From contig NC_033638.1 in NCBI RefSeq assembly GCF_001540865.1, positions 5,736,795 to 5,800,794 on the forward strand: DNA of 64,000 nucleotides, read 5' to 3'. The notes below the pieces were generated by a model. It did no database searches and was not told the origin of the DNA. It saw nothing but the letters and a program-made list of their open reading frames with translations. Shown here in pieces: positions 43,346 to 55,272 of the stretch. The stretch comes from Ananas comosus (Eukaryota > Streptophyta > Magnoliopsida > Poales > Bromeliaceae). Position 1 is the stretch's first letter, and each line of letters starts with the position of its first letter. The translations under genes were made by a program, and so were the position numbers.

Positions 43346-46300
43346 TCAGGTGTCTTCTGCAAAGGCTTTGAATATGAAGTCGCGGAAGCGCTTTGAGTAC
43401 TGCTTCGGATCAACAGCCGATATCGATGTCGGGTCGTATTGGATCGATTTGTAAGCGTGCTCGAGCTTTTTGCTAATATCATAATCTTGGAGAATGTCTA
43501 TGATTCCGAAGTACAATACGACGTCGTAGAATTCCCCCGTCGATTCTCCGATTAGCTGGCAATCATAATCGTTCCTTCTAACAGTGAGTTCAGCCCTTGC
43601 AGGCATGTTCGTGCCGAGTCTGATCGTAACCCACCTACAGCACCAGAAGGTAAGGACATAATTTCTTTAGTTACTCGTTTCAAGCATTTAGATGCAAATG
43701 AAAATATGCATTTTAATTAATAAGCTTCTTGAAGAAAAAAATAATTACAGGAAAACTGAAAAGTACAGAAAATAGAAAATGAGCAGTCTCGCTTGATTAT
43801 GCAGTTTAGTCGTTTAAATCTGTTTTACACTCGCTGTTACGAAGCCCATTGAGCATGGATATTTGTTAGACTCGAAAAAAGCAAAGATAACAGAAACTAG
43901 ATAGCCCACAAAGCAATTATGAGTCATAACTCATAAACTGAGTAATTGTACAGAAGCATGCATCCATCCTGATTAAACTAAATAAGGCTTTCGTTTTATC
44001 CTAAAATACTCGATAGCCTCCAACCAAGAAATCATATGAGCAGTAGAACTAGTTCACTGCAGTATAAACTTTTGAAGGAAAATGAAAGAGAACATCTTAA
44101 AATTAACGAGGGGCTAGTTCTTAAGTACCTATTTGGATCGTAAAGAAACTGATCCATGTCTACTCTTGAAAGGCGTGGTGTCGTTTGTCTTGTGCCATCT
44201 ACGTCATTAGTACCTTCAACCACGCCACAAAATTTTGTTAGCTCTAAATGTGACAACATTAGATGACACCCATAAGCTAAATCAGAATTTGATACCAACC
44301 TTCAGGTACGTGCGGATTTCGGGTGTCTCTAAAATGTACACCTACCAAGAGGCTGTAATCCATTATTCTCTCCTGCTCGAGAAACTCGCAGTCCCTGTCA
44401 ACTTGCCTGTATAAAGAAACATGCATAAGCTCCATATTAACGTCAGAGAGCACCATGGTATAATCCCCCAAAAGGGAAATAAGGTGATCATTATAATATA
44501 GGTGAAGAAAAGATAATGTTCAATCACCTTTGGAAATCTTGGAACCAAGGCCTCTGCAATCGAAATATGAAGTTAAGATCGAGGTCTTTTAAAGTCGTGT
44601 ACTCATCGATTTCCGTCTCTGGCTTATCAGTCATCCGACCATGCGACGATCCTTTCAGATCAAAACGCCTGTGGATAGCATACTCGGAGCAGAATAGGTT
44701 TCCCATGATAACGAAACGGACCTGATCAATATCCAAAGGGAAAACTTTCGTCATCTTAGCTAACAAATGTATCGCATCAAATCTTTAGTATCACACACAT
44801 TTCCAACCTTCTTCTGAGCAGCCCCAGTTAACCTAACACAGTGTAGACCAAAGAACTTGGTCACCAAGGTGTCCTCAAAAGCACGAACATGATTATAATA
44901 AGCTGGAAGCATCCTCAGGAGCACCTATACAGTGGCAAGTGATGAGGGTTCAGCGAAGGAGCTTCTAGGCTTCTTAAGCGTAAAAAATAAAACGAAAATA
45001 TTATATATAGAGAGGTAACCTTTACTTCGGACTTCTTCATCGTCTTTATCATGTACTTGTCATCATTGGTGAGGTAAAAGAAGCTCCCACTCTTACCAGG
45101 GGAGGAGAGTTCACGAAGCGCATCGTTTCCACAGAGGGACATCATATAATCCGCTGCATCTACCTTGAAGAGCTTCCGAAGTGTCCTGTTCATTCAATTC
45201 AAGTAAATGAGATTGCAGTGTGAATAGCAAGTAATCTGATCATCGGTACAAATGATTACCAACCGGAACACCAACGGGCAGTAATCCTTCCATCTGAAAT
45301 CGCAAGATTGGTGCGGAGGCGTATATTTTGTCCCTTCGGGAGGGAATTTCGTCCATACTTTTTCCTTGGGGTCGAAGGCCGACGCTTTCAGATCAAGGGT
45401 GATCGGGCCTTGTTTTCCTACAGCATGCCTGTTTCACCACACGCCAAGAAAGAAAATGGTGATAATTTTGCTCACAGAAGATGCTTTAAATAGTTTCTGA
45501 ACAGTATTCCTGATGATGCTTTAATGTCCTCTATTCTAAGCTGAATTATATATTGCGATTCATTCTGTTTATTTCACACTACAAAGTCGAGCAATTTCAG
45601 ATGGAAAATTCTCCGAGTAACAACCTAAACAGGAAGCTTCAGTTAATTGACTATGTTATGTTATGTACGTCTAGAAGAAGCATGAAAATGTTTTTTGATC
45701 GGACTAGCGAAAAAATTGAGGCTTTAATCAAATTTGGTGTATCATTTGATTTCTGAGTGAATGACCCTGTTCTGGGTCAAAAACAGATCTACTTCTTTTA
45801 GGATTTATTGCTTTTGACCTATTACTAATTTTTATCACAAAGACAAACCAGCTTCCAACCATGTTTGGAATTCTCGCAATCCAACAAAGGGGAGCGAAAT
45901 CGACCAAGAAAGCCTAAATCCGCAGAAATTCAATTTGATTTGATTACAACAATAAGAACGGTAGTTGTTGAAAGCCATTGTTTTTTTTAAAAAATAAAAA
46001 AATAAAAAAACTAACATATCATTTCTCACTCTTGTTCGAACAAATTTGCATCCAGGATATTTAGAAAGAGAAAATTCGCAATTAATCAACAAAACAATCC
46101 ATAAAAGAATAATCAATTGGCTCCTGTTTCCATTCACAATAAGTGTTTCTTATCATAATCCCAAGACGAACCTGATCCCGAGCTGCAGATTGAGCATGAG
46201 CTCGTAATTCTTGTGCCCCTTGGAGATGGTCTCCCCCTGCCTCTTCGGCACCCGCGGCAGCGGCCACCGCATCTGCAGCCGTCCCCCCAACCCCCTCGTC

Positions 46301-47613
46301 TCCGCCTCCTCCAACCCCAACCCTCCGATCAAATCCTCGGGCCCCTCCTTCCCCCCTCCCCCGCCACCGGCCGCAGCTGCTGCCGCCGCCGCTGCCGCCG
46401 CCACCACCGATCCCCCGTCGACAATGTCGCACGTGATGTCCCCATCTGACTCCCAAATGCAGATCCTCTCAAACCCCTTCTCCCCGCCGCCGACGCTATT
46501 GTTCATCCCTGCGATCCTCCCGTGCCCGCCGCCAATAATTCCCCCGACGCCGCCGTCCCCCGCGCCGGGCGCGTCGACCGACGCGCGCCTGCGCGGGCGG
46601 GGCCCGTTCCCGGTGCCGATCTCGGCGACCTTGGAGCGCCACAGAGCCTGCTTCTGCGCGAATTCCGGCTCGTCGCCGGACCAATTCAGCGCCTTCTGCG
46701 ACGGCAGGATCGAGANGGCGGAAGAGGGGGGGGCGGGCGCGGCGTCGACGGAGGAGGAGCGCTTTCGGTTACTGGAGAGGGCGGAGGAGGCGGCGGCGGC
46801 GGGGGGGTAGAAGGTGCCGCAGACGCCGCCGGCCCTGGACCAGGTGCCGACGTAGCAGCTGCCGTCGGGCCAGGTGAAGACGCCGCTGCCCTTGGGGACG
46901 CCGCCCTCCCAGAGGCCGTCGTAGCGGTTGCCGTTGGCCCAGATCAGCGAGCCCTTCCCGTGGATGAGGCCGGCGCGCCACTGCCCGGCGTACTCGGTGC
47001 CGTTCCGCCAGACGTAGCGGCCGGCGCCGTCCTGCAGGCCGTTGCGCCACTCGCCGTCGTAGTAGTCGCCGTTCGCGTAGGACTTGTTGCCGGCGCCGTG
47101 CTTGAGGTTCATGAGCCAGCCCCCGCGGTAGGTGTCGCCGGCGGCGCCCGTGTAGGTGCCGTGGCCGTCCATGAAGCCGGCCTTGAACTCGCCCTCGTAG
47201 GTAGCCCCAGACGGCCAGGAGAACTTCCCCTTGCCCGTCGCCTTCCCGTGCCGCCAGTCGCCCTCGTACATGCACCCGTCCGTCCACAGGTACTTCCCCG
47301 CGCCGTGCGGCACCCCCCCGCGCCACTGCCCCGTGTAGAAGTCGCCGTTCGGCAGCAGCCGCTCCACGTCCCGGCACTCGCTCTCCGCGCCCGCGCCCGC
47401 GCCCCCGCCCGGATGGTCGTCGCTGGACGACGACGTCGTGGACGCCGAGCCGTCGGCGTCGTCCGCCGGCGCGACGGACATCGGGGTGAAGATCGACACG
47501 CGGCGTCGCACCTGCTGCTGCTGCTGCTGCTGATGGTCCTGCTGCTGCTGCTGCTGCTGCGCTTTACGCACCGTAGACTCCCACGCCTTCGCGCGGAGCT
47601 GCTCCTTGTACAT
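43346..47613 (-). CDS. Phosphatidylinositol-4-phosphate 5-kinase with MORN repeats
   Basis: Makes PI(4,5)P2 from PI4P at the plasma membrane. Eight exons joined by GT-AG introns: 46172-47613, 45264-45428, 45020-45185, 44808-44924, 44528-44721, 44300-44406, 44129-44213 and 43346-43634. Total 2565 bp, 854 aa. ATG at 47611-47613. The N-terminus [11 protein letters not shown], then SVAPADD, is characteristic of the PIP5K4/5/6 group. Two Q7 tracts lie at 19-25 and 28-34. Eight MORN repeats span about 92-271. A variable linker follows, with an ambiguous residue at 300 (N at 46716) and a poly-Ala/poly-Gly stretch at 405-421. The dimerisation segment is [17 protein letters not shown] (465-481). Kinase landmarks: GKSGS 566-570, MIKT with Lys583, DLKGS 651-655, MDYSLL 710-715 and a C-terminal IIDILQDYD. 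No key residue is missing. Exon 1 is extremely GC-rich and creates long spurious antisense ORFs. Likely functional; the precise paralogue is uncertain. Confidence 0.95.
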
Positions 47614-48020
47614 TCTCCGCGCGCCTCTCCTTCCTCTTCTTCGTCCTTCTCGCTGTGGCGACGCAAATGGGCATGTACGAGGACAATGCCGCTTTGGGCT
47701 ATCTCAAAAACGCCGGCTCATTAGAACCGACCCAGCCGACCCATTTTCGCCATGGATGAAGAAGCATTGCAGCAGGGAAATAGAAGAGACAGAGGAGGTC
47801 AGAGGGAGAGGAAATGGAGAAAGAAGAAGGGAGAGGGAGGAGGTGGTGGGTGTTTTGTTTTTCCCCTTTTTTTCGGTTTTTTTTTTCAATTTTTTTTCAT
47901 TAATGCGAAAGAGAGAGAGAGAGGAAAAAAAAAAATAAAGCCAAAGCTGGCTTTAATTTAATTTTTTTTTTTCTCTCTCTCTCTCTCTGTCTAACTCTGT
48001 CTCTTTCTTTTCTCTTTTTT
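47614..48020 (-). promoter_or_regulatory. PIP5K 5' leader/promoter region, GA-rich on the sense strand
   Basis: Upstream of the ATG the sense (minus) strand is purine-rich, including GAGAGAGA runs (plus-strand CT repeats at 47971-47988 and GA at 47908-47922). GA-rich leaders are common in plant genes. No definite TATA box or start site is assigned. Confidence 0.4.
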
Positions 48021-50273
48021 ACCGGCGAGGACAGCAAGGAGAGGGGAGGAATTGGGGATTTTTTCTTTTTTGCTTTCTTATTTTTTATTTTTTTTATTTT
48101 TTTATTTTTTGCTTTTTTTAGGTTGTCTCTGCCTAAATTAGTGTGCAGGTTTTTATTGGGCTCCGATTTGTACTCCTAGGTTGCCTAAGAGCCCAACAAA
48201 ATCCCCAACAATTGGAAGGATAATAAAAGAGGGAGATAAACCCTATTTTTAAGGCTAATTAGTTCTTGATAAAAGTATTAGGACAAAATCTAGTGATTAA
48301 AATTAAAAAAAAAAATCCAAAAATGTCCTTCACTATTGGGGTCCAAATAACTAATTACAAGAAAAAGATCGCAAACCCCTTTTACACGGCATTGCTCTAT
48401 TATTTACTATCTTTCAAATCAAAATAGTTATTAGGTACGCTATAAGTTTCTATCTTGGTAAATTATTGATGTGTCAGAACGTATTACGCATCAGCTTTCT
48501 ATTGGCTCATGTATATAGTTCGTAATTAAAAATTACATAGTAGCACATCATAACAATTTGTCCCCTTTATGGATCTTAGAAAACTCTTATATAGTTTGTA
48601 AAGTATGATATTCACAATACTTTAGGATCCGTTTAGTTCAACGTAAAACCAATAAAATAATTTTTCGTGAAAAAAAAAATTTGATAGGAAAAAATTTTAC
48701 ATTTTGCGGTCCTTGGCTTGTAAGATATTTTTTTATCAATGTTTGTTTGGTTAAAAGAAAAAAAAAATCACATTTGTTGTAGTTTGAGTTTCAATTTTTC
48801 GTCGAAAAATAGCAAAAAATAAAAACTTTAATTTTTTTTAATCTTTACATCAAATCAGATAAACAAAAAAATATTTTCATATCAGAAATAATTTTTTGAT
48901 TCGTTTTATGCCGAACCAAAAGCCACTTAGTAAAAAGAGGAGGGACAAAAATCATAACAAAACATTAATAAAGTGGTCCAAGTGGCAAGAGAGCTTTTTA
49001 TGTTTCTCGTGATTGGTAAATTAAAATTAGATGACATAATTTTCAATAATAATAATAATAATATAATTAGTTGGTGTAAATTTTGCTAATATATTCTCTT
49101 TTTTTTTTTTTCCGTAATACATTGAAGAGAGGCGCTTCTTCGTGCGTCCATATACAGGCCCTTGCGCGCAGGAAGTGGTGTTTTTTTCCATTATTTTTTT
49201 AAAAAAAACAATATTTTTTTTAATTTTTTTTAATTATTAATATTTTCATTTCATAATTATTAAAGCACTTTGTGTGGTGGGTGCCTTGACCCGATCCATT
49301 CCCGTTAATAAGTTGTTTACAGTTCATCTCACATTAACGATAAATAATTGTTCCCTGCACCCGGTGTATAAGTACACACTGTGGACCACACACACTTTTT
49401 AACAATCAATTGTAATCCAAGTTGATAGATACAACTCTTATGCCATCTAAAGAGCCAACATATAAACAGTTACAACAATTAACTATCGCAGTATTAAAAC
49501 CACGTGCTTTTATCCATTACATTACCAAATTAGATCTAAGTAATCATAATAATCAACAGAAGAGGTAGAACTATTGTTTTGTTTGTTAGAAATATATTTC
49601 GGAAATTTATAATTTACATACGTAGTACACCTTTAAAGGTTATAAAATGAGTGGAATGAGTTAGATTTTAAATTTTAGCTATCTAAGATGGGATTCTAGA
49701 GGTGCGGTGTTTATACACCCGGTTCAGGAAATATTTTCCGTACTAACGCAAATAGCATCTTAGGACGGTTGTGGTCAACGCATCACCGAATGTGCTACCC
49801 CCACGAAATAGAAATGTTGATAGGTTTAATTAGGCTTTATATATAATTTGATCCCAACTAAGAAAAAGTACGAGCTTATTAGATTTTGCATGCCTTTTAG
49901 GCCTAAATTCTAAAATAACTTTTCTACTCTGTGTGACGCCCCACTTTTTAGAAGATTATCCGTTCTAAAATTATTCTACTCCTATTACGCTTAATTCTTT
50001 TAATTTCTTGAATATAATCATCACCTACAATGATGTAGTCCAAACAAACACTTAGCCTCATATATGGGACTATTTCAAATCCTAATATGTCACATTCTTT
50101 CTCTTTGAGTCCTGGCGTTCTCGTTAGGCTCAAGGTCGTGTCGCGCTACACCCACAACATTCGTCAACTAAGGAGCTGCGCTCTACCCACTGTATAACAC
50201 TGATTTAGCCGAGATTCATCTCATACTTCTAATTAGTGATTGCTTCTAATATATATCAACTATCACGCTCCGC
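48021..50273. other. Intergenic sequence with a Tourist-like remnant
   Basis: 48626-48928 has ends GGATCCGTTTAGTTCA and GCCGAACCAAAAGCCACT resembling inverted Tourist termini. Elsewhere there is only AT-rich sequence, homopolymer runs (48070-48120) and a decayed repeat at 49290-49400. No gene was seen. Confidence 0.45.
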
Positions 50274-50281
50274 CTCCTAGG

Positions 50282-50903
50282 TAGGGATGCAAACGGATCC
50301 CGGTTGGTGGAGATCTCGCCCCGATCAGCCCCGACGGGGGCAGTAAATGAGAAAAAATAAATAGATTTGGGGCAGGAAACGTGGTAAATTTTACGATCCG
50401 AGATGGATTCGGGGCAGGAAACGAGAGAAATTTTGACCCGCCCCGAATCCGCCCCTCCATGATCCACCCCGAATCCCCCGAAAATTATTTATATTTTAAA
50501 AAAAATATTCTTAAAAAATAATATATTTACAAAAAAGTTCAAAATATAAATAAGTTAGTACTCTCATTTCTAATGTATTTGAAACTTATGAATTTTGTTT
50601 TAAATTGTGATTGATATTTTTTATTTTTATAATTGATATTGTTAAATTATATATATAATATTATTAAAAATTATTAATTTATATTTTATAAAATATTAAT
50701 AATATTATAATTTAGAAAAAATATTAGTTGGCGGGGTGGATTCGGGGCGTCGGCGGGAGGCGGGTTACGAGGCGGGACGGATTATGGGATGTATTTTTTA
50801 ACCCGTCACGGATTCGGGGCAGAAGGCGGGGTGGGATTTTGCTAGTCGGGGCGGCAGGCCGGACGGGACTCCCGCTCCCAGATCCGCCCCGTTTGCATCC
50901 CTA
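50282..50903. mobile_element. Non-autonomous hAT element, perfect 8-bp TSD
   Basis: Termini TAGGGATGCAAACGG and CCGTTTGCATCCCTA are near-perfect inverted repeats. The target duplication CTCCTAGG is exact at 50274-50281 and 50904-50911. The arms are GC-rich with repeated GGATTCGGGGC/GCCCCGAATCC motifs; the centre is AT-rich. 622 bp, no transposase. Confidence 0.9.
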
Positions 50904-50911
50904 CTCCTAGG

Positions 50912-51313
50912 AGTCACCATCCTAGACCCATTTTAGTCTTAACACGTTTAACTCTTGTAACTTCTTAAACCTAGCCACCATCCAAAATAGTATAACCGGA
51001 TTAAAAAATTTAACATATTATATCTTATATATAAAACTATTACAAATTCTAGAGTGTCACACTGTGGGAGAATCAGAAACTAAATATTTAGTCAAATAAA
51101 TATTGACTCTATGTAAAACAGTAAAATACTTTTTATTTGAAAGAAAAAGTTTAAAAACACTGAAGCTTAAGTTGCACGGAAAGTTAACGAAGACAGTAAA
51201 TTTATTTTAGGTGAAATTCATCAACTGAAAAGTTCACTTTTTTTCAGTTTGGAGAATTTTACATGCAATCAAACACCGTCTAAACTAAAATAAAGTAATG
51301 AAATTAACATAAA
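50912..51313. other. Intergenic sequence
   Basis: AT-rich; nothing recognised. Confidence 0.5.
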
Positions 51314-51589
51314 CTACTTGCGCTGTGCTTGTTCGATGGTAGTAAAACCAACTACTGCAGCTATACCTGCAGCAAACCCTCCAACTGAAGCGATTCAACC
51401 TCGAGCCCAATTTGCTATGGCTTGAGCTGCAACAATGGAAGGTATATAAATGCATGTTTCAATTTTTCTTGCTGGAGTTGTCCAATTGAGTATAGCTTGA
51501 GCAGCAACAACGGAAAGTGTATAAATGCATGTTTCAATTTTTGTTGCTGTAGTTGTCCAAACGTCAAACTGTGCAGGTGATGTAGTCAT
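51314..51589 (-). pseudogene. Unidentified small ORF with in-frame 75-bp duplication
   Basis: From ATG (51589) the frame reads 64 residues to a TGA (51395-51397). Reading on in the same frame gives 26 more residues, including SVGGFAAGIAAVVGF, to a TAG at 51314-51316. The region contains two tandem units of about 25 residues beginning KIETCIY and containing VVAAQAI / IVAAQAI. Nucleotide identity between units is high, so the duplication is recent. A minus-strand TATA-like TATAAATA is at 51872-51879, 283 bp upstream. I do not recognise the protein. It may be a decayed gene end, part of a transposon, or chance. Confidence 0.3.
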
Positions 51590-51871
51590 GACTGTTCTAT
51601 TTTCATTCCATCTACCGATAACTCCACATCAAAATGGATTTAGTGATTTTGTTCGCCAAACCCCATATGACGCCTGCTTTTCTGCTCAAAGATGAACAAT
51701 TCTATCTCGATCTTGCTAGTCTGGACATCTCCGCCCTCAAAGACTAAGTACAAAAAAGAGATAATAAGAGAGAGGGATCGAGGTTCTAAAAAAATTAAGT
51801 ACTATATTACTTATAAGCAAAAATTATAATAACACTCTCTCCACTCTCTCTCTTAGTCTTAGCCAGCCCTC

Positions 51872-51879
51872 TATTTATA
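51872..51879 (-). promoter_or_regulatory. Possible TATA box upstream of the small ORF
   Basis: TATAAATA on the minus strand in a GC-moderate context (GCCTATAAATAGAGGGC), which looks like a plant core promoter. The downstream leader contains a GA repeat. Speculative. Confidence 0.35.
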
Positions 51880-51889
51880 GGCATATAGT

Positions 51890-52875
51890 AAACATTGAAT
51901 TTACCAACCATACCGCCTATATTAAACACCCACTAACACTTAGAAAGCAGTCCACATAAATACTAGGTGAACCTAATAGTTGTCCATGACCTTTGAATTT
52001 TCGTTGATAGTTTTGGAACCTTTAATTAGTCCAGCAGTTGCATGACCCTTTGTCTCCCACAGTGGCTATTGGTTTTTTACCTCTTTGGCTATCCATTTGG
52101 GCCAGGGATGTAGGCTGTGTTAAAGAATCGCTAAGTCCTTAATAACATACTTGGAATTTTAAAGGCTTAATTACACTATATTATACTATACTTTACAATT
52201 TGTTTTTTTACTTTTTATACGTTACTTTTTTAAAATGGACCACTCAACTATCTATTTTTCTGCAATCCCTGTACGATAGAGTATAAATTTACATAAAATT
52301 TATAAAATACTGGCTAAAAGTAATGGAGTATATATTTAGCTCATTTTGAGATAAACTAATAAAAAAATATATAGAAATAATAAAAAGTAAATTAATATAA
52401 TTTGATAGAAACTTTCAATGAATTTATAAGAGATTCATTTTACTTTTTTTTTTCTACTATTTAACCAGTGTCTCTTAATAAAGTTATTAAATTTTATATC
52501 TAAAATAATAGATTTGTTAACGGTAATGTAGAGAGTGACGAAAAAAAATTTTTAGTAAAAAAAAAGAAAAGTATAAGGTAAAAAAACAAAAACAAATCTA
52601 AAGTACTGTAAGTATCGAAAGTCCCAAGTTTCCAAATTATTGGATCTATTTTTTATGGTACAGCATCTAAAGTGGTAGTGATCCACTGTTAAGATTAAGA
52701 TACCACTAGTGGATGAGGGATAATACGCAAATTTTGGGTTGTATTTGAGACTTCCATTTTATATATAAACATTTGTGAACAAAGCCAAACGAGTTACATG
52801 TGTCAAATCTACATCTATTCAAAACCACATATATTCACAAAATCAGATATGCTAAAATCAGACGAGACATTCTTA
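51890..52875. other. Intergenic sequence
   Basis: AT-rich; no gene or bounded element recognised. Confidence 0.5.
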
Positions 52876-52963
52876 GTGCAAGTGGCAAAAAATTTAATAA
52901 TTGGTATTTAAGTTCGAAATTGTAGTATGCTATCTCATTCTCTCTCAAAAGAAAAAAAAATGC
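52876..52963 (+). mobile_element. Internally deleted SINE, plus strand
   Basis: The order GTGCAAGTGGCAAAAAATTT, TTGGTATTTAAGTTCGAAAT, GTAGTATGCTATCTC, ATTCTCTCTCAAAAG and an A-tail matches the sense strand of the SINE. The body between the B box and the hairpin is missing. Confidence 0.6.
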
Positions 52964-53177
52964 TAAACCAGTAAATTTAAACTAAATATCCCAAATCAAA
53001 TATCCAATATTTTAACAGCTGGATCAAAAAGCGACCAAAAATATTACAGGGTTAATAATCGCTGGTTCAACCAACGGGCCATCCATTGGTTAAGCTAGTG
53101 ACGTCAGCATGACATCAGCATAGCGTCATAAATATTTAACAATTATTTTTAATTTTAGAATATATATATTTATATAG

Positions 53178-53384
53178 AACTAGGCTGAAATACTATCAAT
53201 AGTTTTTAGTTTTTTAGCGTTAGGATGAAAAAATGTACGGTTAGGATGATATGGGTCCCCTAAGGTTGAGTGAGTTATTGGTTAAATAGTATAATCTAAT
53301 GAGTAAAATAATCAAAAGGGTTAATCTAACGGAAGAAAACTTGATAGCACAAAGTGCTTGGTGTTATCGATAGCATAGCAGCCA

Positions 53385-53386
<2 letters not shown>
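53178..53386 (+). mobile_element. MITE family A, uninterrupted copy
   Basis: ACTAGGCTGAAATACTATCA at the left, GTGTTATCGATAGCATAGCA at the right, and the segment GAAGAAAACTTGATAGCAC where the 3.1-kb copy holds a SINE. No coding capacity. Confidence 0.7.

Positions 53387-53452
<66 letters not shown>
53387..53452. repeat. (CT)n-(TA)n compound microsatellite
   Basis: CT repeats to 53434 followed by TA repeats to 53452, between MITE A and MITE M3. Same order as at 6493-6565. Confidence 0.95.
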
Positions 53453-53453
<1 letters not shown>

Positions 53454-53454
53454 G

Positions 53455-53924
53455 GGCTAGGCTTATATACTATCGGTAGCACGTAGCAAGCTGTTTCCAA
53501 TGATGCGACTTTCAAATCGACGATCGGCTCCATTAAACTTGATCTATACTATTGAAAGTATTTTGAAAACTAAATTTCATATTTTTCGGCATTATTTACC
53601 TATCAAACGAGTGGTCTAAAAATGAACGGCTGAAAAGAAAAATCTCATAAAAAATGATGATAAAAGACTTGAATTTAAGATCATAGCTATTGATCTTATT
53701 CTAAATAGTGAAAAAAAATTTCTATAAAAATTTAATCAGATTTGGATTGTTTTACGCCGTTAAATTCACAAACACATCACATCTACCATTAAAATTGTCA
53801 ATTTTGAGACCTTTTGATCACTAGCCAAATGATATCGAAAAATTATGAAATTTAGTTTTCAAATACTTTTAATAGTGTAGATGAAGTTTAATAGAACTGA
53901 TCGTCGATTTAGAAGCCGCTCAAT
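53455..53924. mobile_element. MITE M3 (shares core with M1/M2)
   Basis: Starts GGGCTAGGCTTATATACTAT. The inner block GACGATCGGCTCCATT (53519-53534) is mirrored at the right by GAACTGATCGTCGATTTAGA (about 53897-53916). The right terminus is truncated relative to the left. Confidence 0.6.
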
Positions 53925-54179
53925 TAATGTGTTTACGTAGTTCCATCTCCACCCAATACTTCATCTTCCTAACCCCTAAGTTTTAAATTAATGTGTTTAC
54001 ATTGTCAGTCATCTAAATAAATTAATTTCACAAGAACAAATGAGTAAAATAATATTTTTTTATACTTTTTTTTTCGGCATACTGTTTTCTTTTTTCTTTT
54101 TTTTCTTAGTGCACAAAAAGTGTTCATGTTTTGTAACTTTTTAAATTCTTTTTCTGTTTTTTTAAAGTTGTGTGGGGAT

Positions 54180-54607
54180 TGAAATTAAGATTCCGAGGAT
54201 CACGGCGGGGTGCGGCAGGAGGAAGCGACGATGGATTTGCAGTCAGTGAGAGGGAAGAAGCAGTGAGTGTGGGAGGATCTATGCGAGATAGACACGATCG
54301 TGACTAAGAAGCAGCTTGACGCTAGCGGCGAAGGCGACGTAAAAATCGGGATTCGCCTCCCAGATGTCGACAACGTAATCAAGGTGTGTATAGGTAGAAA
54401 CTCTTTTATTGCTTTTTTCATTATTGTTATATATAATTTATTTACTAAAATTATAAATTTTGCTATTTCTATATCTATATCTGTTTTATATCTTCTTTTG
54501 TATTTATTGAAGTCTCATGTAAGTCAAAAAATGTTAAAATTTTTATTTTGTTCATATTTTGTCTTCTATAGCATCATTCCGCCGCAATGCGCGGATAATT
54601 TTACTAG
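54180..54607 (+). mobile_element. Probable Helitron 3' end with exon-like cargo
   Basis: At 54579-54594 the GC-rich stem-loop CCGCCGCAATGCGCGG (six pairs, one bulge) is followed after nine AT-rich bases by CTAG (54604-54607) and then T: the Helitron 3' signature. Upstream, 54185-54385 is an island of coding-like composition. It reads from ATG 54231 with a TGA in frame, then continues as a frame with DASGEGDVKIGIRLPDVDN ending at a GT (AAGGTGTGTA). The cargo protein is not recognised. No 5' TC end was located, so the left boundary is arbitrary. Confidence 0.45.
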
Positions 54608-55272
54608 TATATATTGTTATTATTATTATTATTATTATTATTCTAGTATTATATGTAATTATAAAATATCGGTTTCTAAACCAAATTAAGTAGATATAAA
54701 TTATAGGTTTCACTTGATATAAGACTAATCTGTATACTAATAAAAAATAAAATCAATAAAGTTGATTTTAAATCATTAGATTTTTATATGTTTTGATAAA
54801 AAAAAATCCAGTCAATTTGATTAAAACCGGATCGATTCACCGATTTCATGGTTGAACAACCATTTCGAATGATTCAAAACGATTTTTTGATTTATTCGGC
54901 TCAAGGGATTAAATCGAATTGTTTTACAAACTGAATTACGGTCGAACAGATCGAATCAGTCATAAACTATTTAAATGCAGTAATCCTGGTATTCCAGTTT
55001 GCTTGGTGACCAAGATGGCTAGAGTAGTTGCTAAGTAGACTCACAGGTTTGAGGTTACGGATCCTGCTGCAACCCCACCACCAATAGGGTGACATGTTCG
55101 ATGCTTTTAGTTTTTGCAGGATTTGACGTATCATTCCAGGGGTGGAAACTTCAATTGTTTTTAGTACAAAGGGACACTTGTTGGATGCTCACATAAATAG
55201 ATAAATAAATAAACAAATAAATAAATAAAAGAAAAAAATTTATATAGAGAGTATCTATCACTTAGCGTTTCT
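54608..55272. other. Intergenic sequence with (TTA)n
   Basis: A TTA trinucleotide run at about 54617-54643 and an AAATA-type repeat near 55195-55230. No gene. Confidence 0.5.

Noticed and set aside
46522..47724. 400-aa plus-strand ORF and 202-aa minus-strand ORF over PIP5K exon 1
   Set aside because: Shadows of the GC-rich MORN exon; no motif, and they cross the ambiguous base.
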